A stretch of DNA of 64,000 nt from the NCBI GenBank assembly GCA_023419375.1, contig JAEZYD010000003.1:163042-227041 (forward strand), given 5' to 3'. Origin of the DNA: Pseudomonadota bacterium (GTDB lineage Bacteria; Desulfobacterota; Desulfovibrionia; Desulfovibrionales; Desulfovibrionaceae). This document shows, in pieces, positions 26,699 to 34,408 of this stretch (positions within the stretch are counted from its first letter, which is position 1; every line of letters begins with the position of its first letter). The position numbers were made by a program, and so were the translations under genes. The notes under the pieces are model-generated. The model worked only from the letters and a program-made list of their open reading frames with translations. It ran no database searches and was not told the DNA's origin.

Positions 26699-28735
26699 CT
26701 AGGCGGCTTTGATGAGAAGCAGCGCGATAAGCGCGATGATGATATACAGGCAGTAGACGCGGAAATCGCCCTGCTGCAGCCGCTGCACACATATGCCGAT
26801 TTTTTGCACGGCGCGGACGATACGGGCAAGAATGCCGTCGTCCCACATGGGTTCCACGCGCCGGGCAGTACGGATGACCGAATCAAGCGCGCGCGACATG
26901 GCCGGGGCCGGATCAAGCGCCTGACGCAGGCGGTAAAGCCCCGCAAACACGTGGCGCAGACCCTGGGTAAAGCTCCCGGCAGAAAGGGCCATGCGTTCTT
27001 CGTAGCCATAACCGCAGGCCCAGGGATCGTTTTTGCGACGCATGGGCAGGCGGTCGGCCTTGCCAGCCATAAAGAGCAGCACGGGCAAAAGCATGCCGCC
27101 CAGCAGCAGAAGCATCACCAGCGTGGGCGAAAGCCCGGTGGCGGCATCCGCGCCTGGAATGAGCACGCCCTGGCGTACGGCCTCAAGGTGCTGCTGCCCT
27201 GTGGTGAGAGAATCAGCCACAGCGCTGATGACAGGGGCCACGCAGGCTGCGCCCACGCCCAGAACCACGCACAGCGCGGCCAGAGCAAGCATGGAAAGCG
27301 TCATGGCAGCGGGAACTTCCGTGGCTTCCGCAGCCTTGGCGCTGCGCGCCTGACCGCAAAAGCTGATGCCGTACACCTTTACAAAACACATGGCGGCCAG
27401 AGCGCCGGTGATGGCCAGCATCACGATTGCCACAGGGCCGGAAAGGCGGGCAATGGCGGACGAATGCTGGCTGATGCTCACAAGACCCTGATAGGTGTAC
27501 CATTCACTGACAAAACCATTGAGGGGCGGCAGGGCCGAAATGGCCATGCAGCCAACCAGAAAGGCCAGAGCAGTGCGCGGCATGCGCTTGCCAAGGCCGC
27601 CCATCTTTTCCATGTCCTTGGTGTGCACCTTGTAAATGATGGCGCCAGCGCCGAGGAACAGCAGGCCCTTGAACACGGCATGGTTCAGCAGGTGGTAGAG
27701 CGCGCCCAAAAAGCCCAGTGCAGCCAGCAACGGGTTTTTGAGTGCCAGACCCATAAGGCCCACGCCCACGCCCATGAGGATGATGCCCACGTTTTCAACC
27801 GTGTGATAGGCAAGCAGGCGTTTGATGTCGTGTTCCGCCAGGGCGTACATAACGCCCAGCACGGACGAAACAGCGCCGAAGGTCAGCACCACGACGCCCC
27901 ACCAGACAGGCATATCCACGCCGCCCAGCAGGTCTGCGCCCACCTTGATGATGCCGAACACGCCGATTTTGACCATCACGCCAGACATCATGGCCGAAGC
28001 GTGCGAGGGCGCGGCCGGGTGCGCTCTGGGCAGCCAGCCGTGCAGGGGCAGCATGCCCGCCTTTGCGCCGAAGCCGAAAAATGCCAGCAAGAAGGCGATT
28101 GAGGCCATGGCAGGCGAAATCTGCGCCTGGCGGAAGGCCGCGAAATCGAGGCTGTTGTTGGGCGTGTGGCAGTACATGATGAAGAACGAAGCCATGATCA
28201 GCACAGACCCGGCGTGCGCGATGAAAAAGTAGAGCAAGCCAGCGCTGACGGCCTCGCTTTCCTGATCGGCAATGACCAGAAAGTAGGAAGACAGCGACAT
28301 GACTTCAAAAAAGATGATGAAGTAGAAGGCATTGTCCATGACCATCAGCGCCACCATGGAGGCGATGAAGGTGTTCATGAAAAATCCCATGGCTGACGCG
28401 CCCTTGCCTTCGTATTCCCGCACATAGGCGATGGAATAGATGGAAGCGGCAACCGCCAGCAGGGATATGACACCCGTCATGAAGGCTCCCAGCATATCCA
28501 GCCGCACGGCCAGATGCGCAAAGGGGAAGGGCCCTGCGTAAACATGGGTGAGGGCATCTGCACGTTGCAGCAAAAAGGGCAAAACAGCGTACAGCCCAAG
28601 TGCGCCGCCAAGCGCGCCAAAGAGGCCGTTGATGGTGATGGCGGCCCGCTCGTTGCGGCTCAGCAGCAGGGAAAGCACGCCTCCCGCCATGTAGGCCAGC
28701 ACAGCCCAAAGCAGGATTTCAAGTGGATCACGCAT
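26699..28735 (-). CDS. hyfB: Hydrogenase-4 membrane subunit HyfB
   Basis: The 678-residue protein is a NuoL/HycC-like antiporter subunit with about sixteen helices. It carries GFGAKAGMLPLHGWLPRAHPAAPSHASAM (about residues 222-250), EHDIKRLLAYHTVENVG and a C-terminal NuoL-type long arm region. It overlaps hyfA by 8 bases, which suggests coupled translation. With HyfD and HyfF it gives three antiporter-like subunits, the hydrogenase-4 rather than hydrogenase-3 composition. Confidence 0.9.
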   Translation of the reverse strand: MRDPLEILLWAVLAYMAGGVLSLLLSRNERAAITINGLFGALGGALGLYAVLPFLLQRADALTHVYAGPFPFAHLAVRLDMLGAFMTGVISLLAVAASIYSIAYVREYEGKGASAMGFFMNTFIASMVALMVMDNAFYFIIFFEVMSLSSYFLVIADQESEAVSAGLLYFFIAHAGSVLIMASFFIMYCHTPNNSLDFAAFRQAQISPAMASIAFLLAFFGFGAKAGMLPLHGWLPRAHPAAPSHASAMMSGVMVKIGVFGIIKVGADLLGGVDMPVWWGVVVLTFGAVSSVLGVMYALAEHDIKRLLAYHTVENVGIILMGVGVGLMGLALKNPLLAALGFLGALYHLLNHAVFKGLLFLGAGAIIYKVHTKDMEKMGGLGKRMPRTALAFLVGCMAISALPPLNGFVSEWYTYQGLVSISQHSSAIARLSGPVAIVMLAITGALAAMCFVKVYGISFCGQARSAKAAEATEVPAAMTLSMLALAALCVVLGVGAACVAPVISAVADSLTTGQQHLEAVRQGVLIPGADAATGLSPTLVMLLLLGGMLLPVLLFMAGKADRLPMRRKNDPWACGYGYEERMALSAGSFTQGLRHVFAGLYRLRQALDPAPAMSRALDSVIRTARRVEPMWDDGILARIVRAVQKIGICVQRLQQGDFRVYCLYIIIALIALLLIKAA

Positions 28736-29357
28736 GCTGCACCCCCGACATGGTTATTGCCGCCGGGGCGGCATCATCGCCGTGTTTTTCCTGCTCAAGC
28801 GCGGCAACACGTTTGCTGTTTTGCAGCTGTGCCAACGTTTTTTCATCCACAAGCTGCAGGGCCGTGGTGGGGCAGGCCTCCACGCAGGCCGGGCGCGAGC
28901 GGAAGTAGCACTGGTCGCACTTTACGGCGACAGTGCGGCGGCCCACATTCCAGGCCAGAAAATGGGGCATGGAATAGTTGCTGCCCGGCGCGTCGGCCAG
29001 TTCTTCCTCCGGCACGTAGTGTTCGTACACTTCGGGGTGTCCGGCGGGCCTGTCGGCAGCCGGGGTGATGGCCCCAAACGGGCAGGCCAGGCCGCACAGT
29101 TTGCAACCGATGCAGTTGCTTTCGTTGATGTGCACCGAATGCCCAGTGGCCGTGATGGCGTTCACCGGGCAGACTTTGGCGCAGGGCATGTCTTCGCAAT
29201 GGCGGCAACTCACAGGCGCTGTGCCGTTGCCGTAGCGCATGACCTCAAGCCGGGGCCTGCTGAGCAGCCCCTGCTGCTCATGCGCTAGCGAACATGCCGC
29301 CATGCAGGTATAGCAGCCGATGCACTTGACCGGGTCCGCAAAAATGAAATGGTTCAT
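28728..29357 (-). CDS. hyfA: Hydrogenase-4 ferredoxin subunit HyfA
   Basis: The 209-residue protein has four 4Fe-4S groups: CIGCYTCMAAC, CRHCEDMPCAKVC, CIGCKLCGLAC and CDQCYFRSRPACVEACP, followed by an Ala/Glu-rich tail. It resembles HyfA/HycB and HydN, and would accept electrons from formate dehydrogenase. It is the first gene of the eleven-gene hyf operon and is preceded by an AGGAAGG ribosome site, a sigma54 promoter at 29402-29417 and activator sites at 29501-29538. Confidence 0.9.
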   Translation of the reverse strand: MNHFIFADPVKCIGCYTCMAACSLAHEQQGLLSRPRLEVMRYGNGTAPVSCRHCEDMPCAKVCPVNAITATGHSVHINESNCIGCKLCGLACPFGAITPAADRPAGHPEVYEHYVPEEELADAPGSNYSMPHFLAWNVGRRTVAVKCDQCYFRSRPACVEACPTTALQLVDEKTLAQLQNSKRVAALEQEKHGDDAAPAAITMSGVQHA

Positions 29358-29401
29358 AACCTTCCTCGTTACGCAAGGGATCGTGATAATGGCCCCTGTT
29401 C

Positions 29402-29417
29402 AGCAGAATACGTGCCA
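29402..29417 (-). promoter_or_regulatory. Sigma54 promoter of the hyf operon
   Basis: On the minus strand it reads TGGCAC-GTATT-CTGCT, with the invariant GG and GC at the correct spacing. It lies 45 bases upstream of the hyfA start. Confidence 0.75.
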
Positions 29418-29500
29418 TTATGCACAAACCAAGTATTCATGCGCTTTTTGGGGAATATATCTGCCCGCTGCCCGTGCGGCGGGGTATTCATAGAGCCGTG

Positions 29501-29538
29501 TTCGACACTTTTGACGAAGAGCTTCGACAGCTTCGACA
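29501..29538 (-). promoter_or_regulatory. Activator operator cluster upstream of the hyf operon
   Basis: TTCGACACTTTTGACGAA (29501-29518) is the reverse complement of the site upstream of hydN. Two more TTCGACA half-sites follow at 29523 and 29532. The cluster lies about 100 bases upstream of the sigma54 box and directly after the focA stop codon. Confidence 0.7.
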
Positions 29539-29540
29539 TT

Positions 29541-30431
29541 TTAGCCGATGGTCGGGGACTGCTTTTGCGGTGCGGGTTTTGCGGCAGCCTGATGGTCGTC
29601 GTGACCGTGCTTCAGGTAGATGAACCAGTGGAACAGGCCCACAAAAACGCCGCCGCCAAGAATGTTGCCAAGCGTCACAGGGATGAGATTCTTGAAGATG
29701 AAGTTCTGCCAGTTCAGCACGGAGGCGATATGCGCGGGATCGGCCAGCTTGGCGGCCACTTCAGGGGGCATCATGTTGCTGCACAGAATGCCGATGGGGA
29801 TCATGAACATGTTCGCCACGCTGTGCTCAAAACCGCAGGCGATGAAGAGGCCCACAGGGAACAGACAGGCAATCATCTTGTCGAACAGCGAGCGTCCGGC
29901 GTAGCTCATCCACACGCCCAGGCAGACCATCAGGTTGCACATGGCCCCCAGAAAAACCGCTTCAATAAAGGTGTGGGTGAGTTTGTGCTCTGTGGTGTTG
30001 ATGTAGAAGAGTGCGATGCTGCCGCCGTTTTCCCACGGATGGCCGCTCAGCAGGATCAACGCCACAAGAAAGATGCTGCCCAAAAAATTGCCTGCGTAAA
30101 CCACGCCCCAGTTTGAGAACATCTGCCCCCAGCTGATCTTGCCGCTGGCACGGGGAATGAGCGTCATGGTGGTGGAGGTGAACAGATCAGCGCCCAGAAC
30201 AACAACCAGCATGAGGCCCAGGCTGAACACCAGCCCGCCGACAATTTTGCCCGCGCCTGTTGCGTTGGCTATGGCGCAATACACAAAACCCAGACCGATA
30301 AACACCCCTGCCATGATGGCAAGTAGAAAAGCCTTGCGGGCGGGCTTGAGCGCCTTGCCCTCCATGACAGCAGCAGCTTTGTCGCACATTTGATACGGAT
30401 TCAGCGCTTCGAAGGAGGAAGAGTCAGCCAT
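29541..30431 (-). CDS. focA: Formate channel FocA-like
   Basis: The start at 30431 has a GGAGA ribosome site; an upstream in-frame ATG would add 30 unrelated residues. The 296-residue protein has the six-helix FNT (formate/nitrite transporter) fold, with GADLFTSTTM, NWGVVYAGNFLGS, the FEHSVANMF motif that contains the central pore His, and TLGNILGGGVFVG. It would import or export formate across the inner membrane. It has its own sigma54 promoter and lies upstream of the hyf operon in the same direction. Confidence 0.9.
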   Translation of the reverse strand: MADSSSFEALNPYQMCDKAAAVMEGKALKPARKAFLLAIMAGVFIGLGFVYCAIANATGAGKIVGGLVFSLGLMLVVVLGADLFTSTTMTLIPRASGKISWGQMFSNWGVVYAGNFLGSIFLVALILLSGHPWENGGSIALFYINTTEHKLTHTFIEAVFLGAMCNLMVCLGVWMSYAGRSLFDKMIACLFPVGLFIACGFEHSVANMFMIPIGILCSNMMPPEVAAKLADPAHIASVLNWQNFIFKNLIPVTLGNILGGGVFVGLFHWFIYLKHGHDDHQAAAKPAPQKQSPTIG

Positions 30432-30484
30432 AGTATTCTCCTTTGCATGGGGAAATTGATGAGCTTGGGAATTTTTACACATAT

Positions 30485-30500
30485 TGCAAAGTAGATGCCA
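30485..30500 (-). promoter_or_regulatory. Sigma54 promoter of focA
   Basis: On the minus strand it reads TGGCAT-CTACT-TTGCA, a near-perfect -24/-12 element 54 bases before the focA start. Confidence 0.85.
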
Positions 30501-30552
30501 AATAAAATTAAAATATTTCATATTGTTACGATGATATTATTGGCACGCAAAT

Positions 30553-30570
30553 TTTAGCAAATGTGTCGAA
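30553..30570 (-). promoter_or_regulatory. Degenerate activator operator upstream of focA
   Basis: TTTAGCA-AATG-TGTCGAA keeps one perfect half-site of the TTCGWCA-N4-TGWCGAA pattern, about 55-70 bases upstream of the sigma54 box. Confidence 0.45.
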
Positions 30571-31014
30571 GCGCACAATTGAGGGCGAAATCAAGGTGTG
30601 GGTGTGATCCTGTATAAGCTTACTAAATAAGTATGAAATTATGTAAAATTAGACTGTTGGATCAGAGGTGCGTTGATTACTTATGAAGCCTGCTCCAAAG
30701 CAGCACATGGAAGGTGTGTTGAGAACGTGAATCTTAGCGCAAATTGGACAGGGCTTTGCAAGGATGGATGAAAAAGGCTCTAGCAGCGGATAATACAGGG
30801 GCGGGATGATTCGCGGTGGTAAATACTGCTGCTCGGTGAACACCGTGTGGCACATGCATTTTGCGGCAGGAGTTCAGGGCAGGATCAGTGACGTTACGGT
30901 AGGTATACAAGAAATCTCCTAAGGCAAGGAACGTGCCGCAGCTAAACAAGGCTGCGGCACGTTCTCACTTTATGGCTTTAGCCAGTTGAGCGCACTTGTG
31001 CGCGAAACAGAGAA
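30571..31014. other. Intergenic stretch between focA and the IS200-type element
   Basis: I see no convincing gene; the open frames lack ribosome sites and family features. The clearest structure is a 14-bp perfect hairpin at 30929-30964 (GAACGTGCCGCAGC and its complement). It is followed on the plus strand by a weakly T-rich tail and may end a transcript or be part of an unannotated RNA. Confidence 0.4.
30929..30964. terminator. Perfect 14-bp hairpin
   Basis: GAACGTGCCGCAGC (30929-30942) pairs with GCTGCGGCACGTTC (30951-30964) around an 8-nt loop. There is no gene immediately upstream on either strand, so its target is unknown. Confidence 0.45.
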
Positions 31015-31052
31015 CCACCCGCTATGCGGGTGGAAATAATGTGTTATACACA

Positions 31053-31118
31053 AAAAACACCCTTCTTGTACGATGAAGTTGTTCAAGCCCATCGTAACAT
31101 TTAAAGAAGGGTGTTTTT
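31053..31118 (+). promoter_or_regulatory. IS leader hairpin that can sequester the transposase start
   Basis: A 15-bp perfect stem joins 31053-31067 and 31104-31118, ending 3 bases before the transposase ATG. An inner 7-bp stem (TACGATG/CATCGTA) fills the loop. In the IS200 family a leader structure of this kind blocks outside transcription and hides the ribosome site. Confidence 0.7.
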
Positions 31119-31121
31119 ATT

Positions 31122-31577
31122 ATGGGAACCAAGGCCCAAAGTTTAGCTCACACAAAATGGCTGTGCAAGTATCATGTCGTGTTCACGCCTAAGTATCGCC
31201 GAAAAATAATATTTTCTCAGTTGCGCGATAGTATAAAGGAGATTTTGCAGAGCCTTTGCAAGTACAAAGGTGTAGAGATTCTGGAAGGTCACTTAATGCC
31301 AGACCATATCCACATGCTGGTGAGTATCCCACCAAAAATCAGTGTGTCGAGTTTTATGGGGTATCTGAAAGGGAAGAGTTCATTGATGATCTTCGATAAG
31401 CACGCAAACCTTAAATATAAATTTGGCAACAGAAAGTTTTGGGCCGAAGGTTATTATGTCAGTACCGTTGGGATGAACGAGGCAACGATCAAAAAATATA
31501 TCCAGCAGCAAGAAAAGCATGATATCATGCAAGACAAGCTGAGTACGCGCGAATATCAAGACCCCTTCAAGGGGTAG
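31122..31577 (+). CDS. tnpA: IS200/IS605-family Y1 transposase
   Basis: The 151-residue protein has the full length of a TnpA Y1 transposase. It carries the HUH motif HIHML at about residue 65 and the catalytic Tyr in KKYIQQQEKHD near the C terminus, with HTKWLCKYHVVFTPKYRR at the N terminus. It cuts and rejoins single-stranded DNA at the subterminal hairpins. The gene looks intact. About 90 bases after its stop form a GC-rich, hairpin-rich tail before the right end. Confidence 0.93.
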   Translation: MGTKAQSLAHTKWLCKYHVVFTPKYRRKIIFSQLRDSIKEILQSLCKYKGVEILEGHLMPDHIHMLVSIPPKISVSSFMGYLKGKSSLMIFDKHANLKYKFGNRKFWAEGYYVSTVGMNEATIKKYIQQQEKHDIMQDKLSTREYQDPFKG

Positions 31578-31890
31578 CCAAAGCGACAATGGCACTGGGC
31601 TTGAACGCAGTGAAAGCTAGCGTCTTTAGGCGCAGCCGGTAACAGGCCCTTACAGGGCCAGAGCAAACCACCCGCTATGCGGGTGGTTTTGATTTCCGTG
31701 AAAGAGATTCTCAAATTGCGCGACCTCTCACAGAAAGCTACCGCCTGCGGGGGCGCGTATTGTGCTGCTAAAATGGCTGGGGAATTGATCAGAAACCTGT
31801 CGGAAAATCTGCCCGCTGAAGGGGCTTACCCTGTCTTTGGTGTAGAGCCCCTTTGTTTCGATTCTAGCGTCAGACCCGTGGTAGCCCAAC

Positions 31891-31924
31891 AAAAAAAGCC
31901 CTCGCGGTTTTCACCGTGAGGGCT
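31891..31924 (-). terminator. Rho-independent terminator of the interrupted tRNA-Thr
   Basis: On the minus strand AGCCCTCACGG and CCGCGAGGGCT form an 11-bp stem with one G-U pair, followed by TTTTTTT. It lies just downstream of the tRNA 3' end and belongs to the original chromosome. Confidence 0.85.
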
Positions 31925-31932
31925 AAATTCTG

Positions 31933-31978
31933 TGGAGCCAGCTAAGAGACTTGAACTCTTGACCTGCTGATTACGAAT
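31933..31978 (-). other. Left attachment site: 3' part of tRNA-Thr(CGT)
   Basis: The minus strand reads from the anticodon loop TTCGTAA through the T-arm (AAGAG-TTCAAGT-CTCTT) to AGCTGGCTCCA. The sequence 5' of the loop does not pair as an anticodon stem, so only the 3' part of the tRNA is here. The integrase gene begins 160 bases away. Tyrosine integrases commonly use tRNA 3' ends, so this is the att repeat at the element's left end. The full tRNA gene should lie at the other end. Confidence 0.75.
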
Positions 31979-32139
31979 AAGTAGGCCTTAATTTCACCAC
32001 ACATCACCACAGTTCGCTGCACCTCATTTTTGTTGGTATTATTGACTTTAATCGTTGTCTGTGGTTCACTACAAATCACGCAGAGGGGTATCAATAGGGT
32101 CAAAAATACGCCGTAGGGTAGCAATAGGGTAGCAGAGAA

Positions 32140-33345
32140 ATGAGCGCAAAAAAAGCTGAAAACGTAAGAGTTCCAACTAAATTCATGGGTGTCTATCAGC
32201 TCGAAAGTACGCAGAAGAGATTTGATGGCAAGCCTGACCTCTGTTTTTACATCACCTATAAGTCTCCAAACGGTAAAAAAGTCTGGGAGAAAATAGGTTG
32301 GCGCAGCGAGAAAATGACTGCATCCATGGCATCGGATATCCGTGCCGACCGTATGCAACAACTCCGCTTGGGCGAGGCCGCTGTCCCTATTCAACAAAGA
32401 CGCAAAGAATCCGGCATGACCTTTGGGGAGGCCTGGGCGATCTTTGACGAAAAATGGCTCCCGAATTTGAAAGGGGCGGACAATGAACGGATGCTTTACA
32501 CGAGGTATCTGGAACCCGTTTTGAAGAACAGACCGCTGAAAGAGATCACGTCCCTGGAGATGGAAGGCATCAAAACGTCCCTTTTGGCAAAAGGACTTGC
32601 CGCCGCCAGCGTGCGCCTGATCATCGGCAATGTGCGGCGCGTCTATAACAAGCTGACCGAATGGGACTTGTACTCCGGCCCGAAGCCGATGGACAAAGTG
32701 AAGATGCCCAAGGTGGACAACGCCCGTGACCGTTTCCTGACCGCCGATGAGGCCCAGACGCTTCTTGGCGCTGTAAAGAAACGTAGTCAGCTTTGGCATG
32801 ATATCAGTTTGACCTCTTTGCATACAGGAATGCGCCTTTCCGAAGTTCTGGGTCTGCGCCCGCAGGACGTAAATTTGAAAAGCCGCCTGATCCACCCGGA
32901 CGGGAAAACAGGCAAGCGCTCCATTCCCATGAACGATACACTTTTCGAAACGCTGGATCGGGTTGTGGCGGAGCGGAAGGACTCCCCGCTTCTTTTTCCT
33001 GGCCAAAAGGGAACACAGTTGGGATCTGATTCCGCCACCAGCAGTTTTGCGCGGGCAGTGGCGGATGCGAAGCTCAATCCTCCCAATGTTGACCGCAGGC
33101 ATAAGGTCGTCTTCCACACACTCAGACACACCTATTGCAGCTGGCTGGCCATGGAAGGCGTGCCCCTTTACGTCATCGGGGAAATGGTTGGTCACAGCAG
33201 CACGGAAATGACCAAGCGCTATTCCCATTTGTGCCCCGACAAGAAAAGTCAGACCGTGAACGTAATCCAAGGCATCTTCGCCAAAGGCAAGGCTGAGGAA
33301 ACCGAAAAGCTGTCACTCAAAGCAATAGCCTCTGCACGGGCATAG
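32140..33345 (+). CDS. int: Tyrosine recombinase, integrase of the element
   Basis: The 401-residue protein has an N-terminal arm-binding type region (about 10-65), a core-binding SAM-like domain (about 85-165) and a C-terminal catalytic domain. The catalytic residues are visible: R232 in HTGMRLSEV, H326 and R329 in HTLRHTYC, H352 in GHSS and Y361 in KRYSHL. It joins the element to the tRNA-Thr site on its left. The leader just upstream contains TAGGGTAGCA twice with an 11-base period (32114 and 32125). Confidence 0.95.
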   Translation: MSAKKAENVRVPTKFMGVYQLESTQKRFDGKPDLCFYITYKSPNGKKVWEKIGWRSEKMTASMASDIRADRMQQLRLGEAAVPIQQRRKESGMTFGEAWAIFDEKWLPNLKGADNERMLYTRYLEPVLKNRPLKEITSLEMEGIKTSLLAKGLAAASVRLIIGNVRRVYNKLTEWDLYSGPKPMDKVKMPKVDNARDRFLTADEAQTLLGAVKKRSQLWHDISLTSLHTGMRLSEVLGLRPQDVNLKSRLIHPDGKTGKRSIPMNDTLFETLDRVVAERKDSPLLFPGQKGTQLGSDSATSSFARAVADAKLNPPNVDRRHKVVFHTLRHTYCSWLAMEGVPLYVIGEMVGHSSTEMTKRYSHLCPDKKSQTVNVIQGIFAKGKAEETEKLSLKAIASARA

Positions 33346-33346
33346 A

Positions 33347-33640
33347 TCATTCGGCAGTCCGCACGGCTCTGGCGTCGAGGTACTTCTTGATGGCCTGCTG
33401 CTTATACAAAATTTTATCGCCATCCTTGATGTATTCAGGCCCGCGTGCGCGTGAACGTTTATTGGCCAGGGTCACAGCCTTCAAGCCATAGATCAGCTCC
33501 ACTTCTTCGGCGGTCAGGTACTCGCGCCTTTTTAGGCGCTCTATCTGCCCTATGGAATCCACGACTGGAGTAAGCAGCCGCTCAAAGGTCGTTTGCAAAT
33601 TGTCCGCAATTTCTTCCGGCGTCAGTTTGGGAATATCCAT
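33347..33640 (-). CDS. Small DNA-binding protein, excisionase-like
   Basis: The 97-residue protein has a REYLTAEEVELIYGLKAVTLANKRSRARGPEYIKDGDKILYKQQAIKKYLDAR region, which reads as a winged-helix/MerR-like fold: a turn helix, a Gly-Pro wing and a C-terminal helix. This is the pattern of AlpA/excisionase proteins that steer integrase. It is convergent with int, with the two genes ending one base apart. The role is inferred from fold and place. Confidence 0.6.
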   Translation of the reverse strand: MDIPKLTPEEIADNLQTTFERLLTPVVDSIGQIERLKRREYLTAEEVELIYGLKAVTLANKRSRARGPEYIKDGDKILYKQQAIKKYLDARAVRTAE

Positions 33641-33660
33641 AACCAGTCCTCAATGACGTT

Positions 33661-33939
33661 TTATAATACCGAGTTTCGCGACATTCTGAGCTTTTCAACT
33701 CCAAAGTGCTCAACAATCCAACGCACCAGAGATTCTGTGCGATATACAACGGAATTTCCAACACGAAAGGCATCTTCCGGGCCTTCGCCAGATGAATCAG
33801 CATTGGAAAGCGTTTGTGGAGCGACAATGCCGCCCAGGAAACGCACTACCTCTTTGCGGGCAATGACCGGCGGTAAATTCGACAGCAATGTATGCACGAA
33901 TTTCTTTTCAACTTTTGTGAGTCGCTTGCGTTTCTCCAT
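33661..33939 (-). CDS. Small DNA-binding protein, winged-helix-like
   Basis: ATG at 33939 is chosen because GGGAGA lies just upstream. The 92-residue protein (MEKRKRLTKVEKKFVH) contains IARKEVVRFLGGIVAPQTLSN and a later FRVGNSVVYRTESLVRWIVEHF, the order seen in AlpA-type DNA-binding proteins. It lies 20 bases upstream of the 97-residue gene on the same strand and probably shares its transcript. It may regulate excision or the element's own promoters. Confidence 0.5.
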   Translation of the reverse strand: MEKRKRLTKVEKKFVHTLLSNLPPVIARKEVVRFLGGIVAPQTLSNADSSGEGPEDAFRVGNSVVYRTESLVRWIVEHFGVEKLRMSRNSVL

Positions 33940-34058
33940 CGTTTTCTCCCGGTGCTGTAAGAGAAATTTTGTTTTGCAATCTATGCATGAGGAAATTATT
34001 ACCGGAAATTCCAGTATCAAACAATAGACCTAAAGCATGTTGGATGAAAAAACTTGTC

Positions 34059-34076
34059 CAGGTATGCGCAGGTATG
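34059..34076 (+). repeat. Direct repeat CAGGTATG with 10-bp period
   Basis: CAGGTATG occurs at 34059-34066 and 34069-34076. The same pair, on the other strand, occurs at 35476-35493, and a single copy at 35113-35120. One helical turn between copies suggests a regulator binding side by side. Confidence 0.6.
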
Positions 34077-34106
34077 AAAAAAAGTTTAAGGCATCAACCC
34101 CACTTG

Positions 34107-34142
34107 GCGTTTAATTATGGCGAACTCGCCATAATTAAACGC
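34107..34142. repeat. 36-nt near-perfect palindrome
   Basis: Two 17-nt arms (GCGTTTAATTATGGCGA and its complement) flank a 2-nt centre. It lies in a gene-free stretch, 33940-34408, between the regulator gene and the toxin-antitoxin pair. The rest of that stretch holds the CAGGTATG repeats and a bidirectional terminator; the open frame at 33969-34316 has no family features. Confidence 0.7.
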
Positions 34143-34250
34143 GGGGCTGCAATTGCCATCATTGGCTTTGAGCATGTCCGAAACGAAATATCAGACAATA
34201 ACAACATGCTAGGCAGAATAGTTGAGTGGTTCACTTGTAAATCTGAAATG

Positions 34251-34300
34251 AAAACCGTCTCAATTCGTCATTCAGTGATTGCCGAATTGAGACGGTTTTT
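34251..34300. terminator. Bidirectional terminator
   Basis: AAAACCGTCTCAATTCG pairs with CGAATTGAGACGGTTTT around a 15-nt loop, with T-runs on both strands. It lies downstream of the ParE-type toxin gene. Confidence 0.85.
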
Positions 34301-34408
34301 GCGTGTGGCAGCGTGAGGCTATAAATAGCAATTCAAATCAGGTAAAAAAATCCCCCAAACATTTCATGTTTCGCCAAAAGTTTGTGCAAGTATGGATTTC
34401 TTTACAGG

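Larger units (their letters stand above)
31015..31686 (+). mobile_element. IS200/IS605-type insertion element
   Basis: Identical 19-nt subterminal hairpins, CCACCCGCTATGCGGGTGG, occur at 31015-31033 and 31668-31686 in the same orientation, flanking a Y1 transposase gene. Such hairpins are what the Y1 transposase recognises at the ends of single-strand-transposing elements. No TnpB gene is present. Exact ends are a few bases outside the hairpins. Confidence 0.85.

Noticed and set aside
30542..30560. Plus-strand TGGCACGCAAATTTTA as a sigma54 promoter
   Set aside because: The -12 GC pair is missing, and no gene follows on the plus strand.
30649..30949. Open frames between focA and the IS200-type element
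   Set aside because: No ribosome site, no family features and cysteine/proline-rich composition typical of chance frames.
31677..31919. Open frame of 80 codons between the IS and the tRNA terminator
   Set aside because: It starts inside the IS right-end hairpin and has no recognisable domain. It may be a gene remnant but cannot be supported.
32089..32134. TAGGGT repeats before the integrase gene as a replication origin
   Set aside because: Only two full copies and one partial copy, too few and too short to support more than a possible operator.
33969..34316. Open frame across the large palindrome
   Set aside because: It reads through a 17-bp palindrome and into a terminator, with no ribosome site; chance frame.
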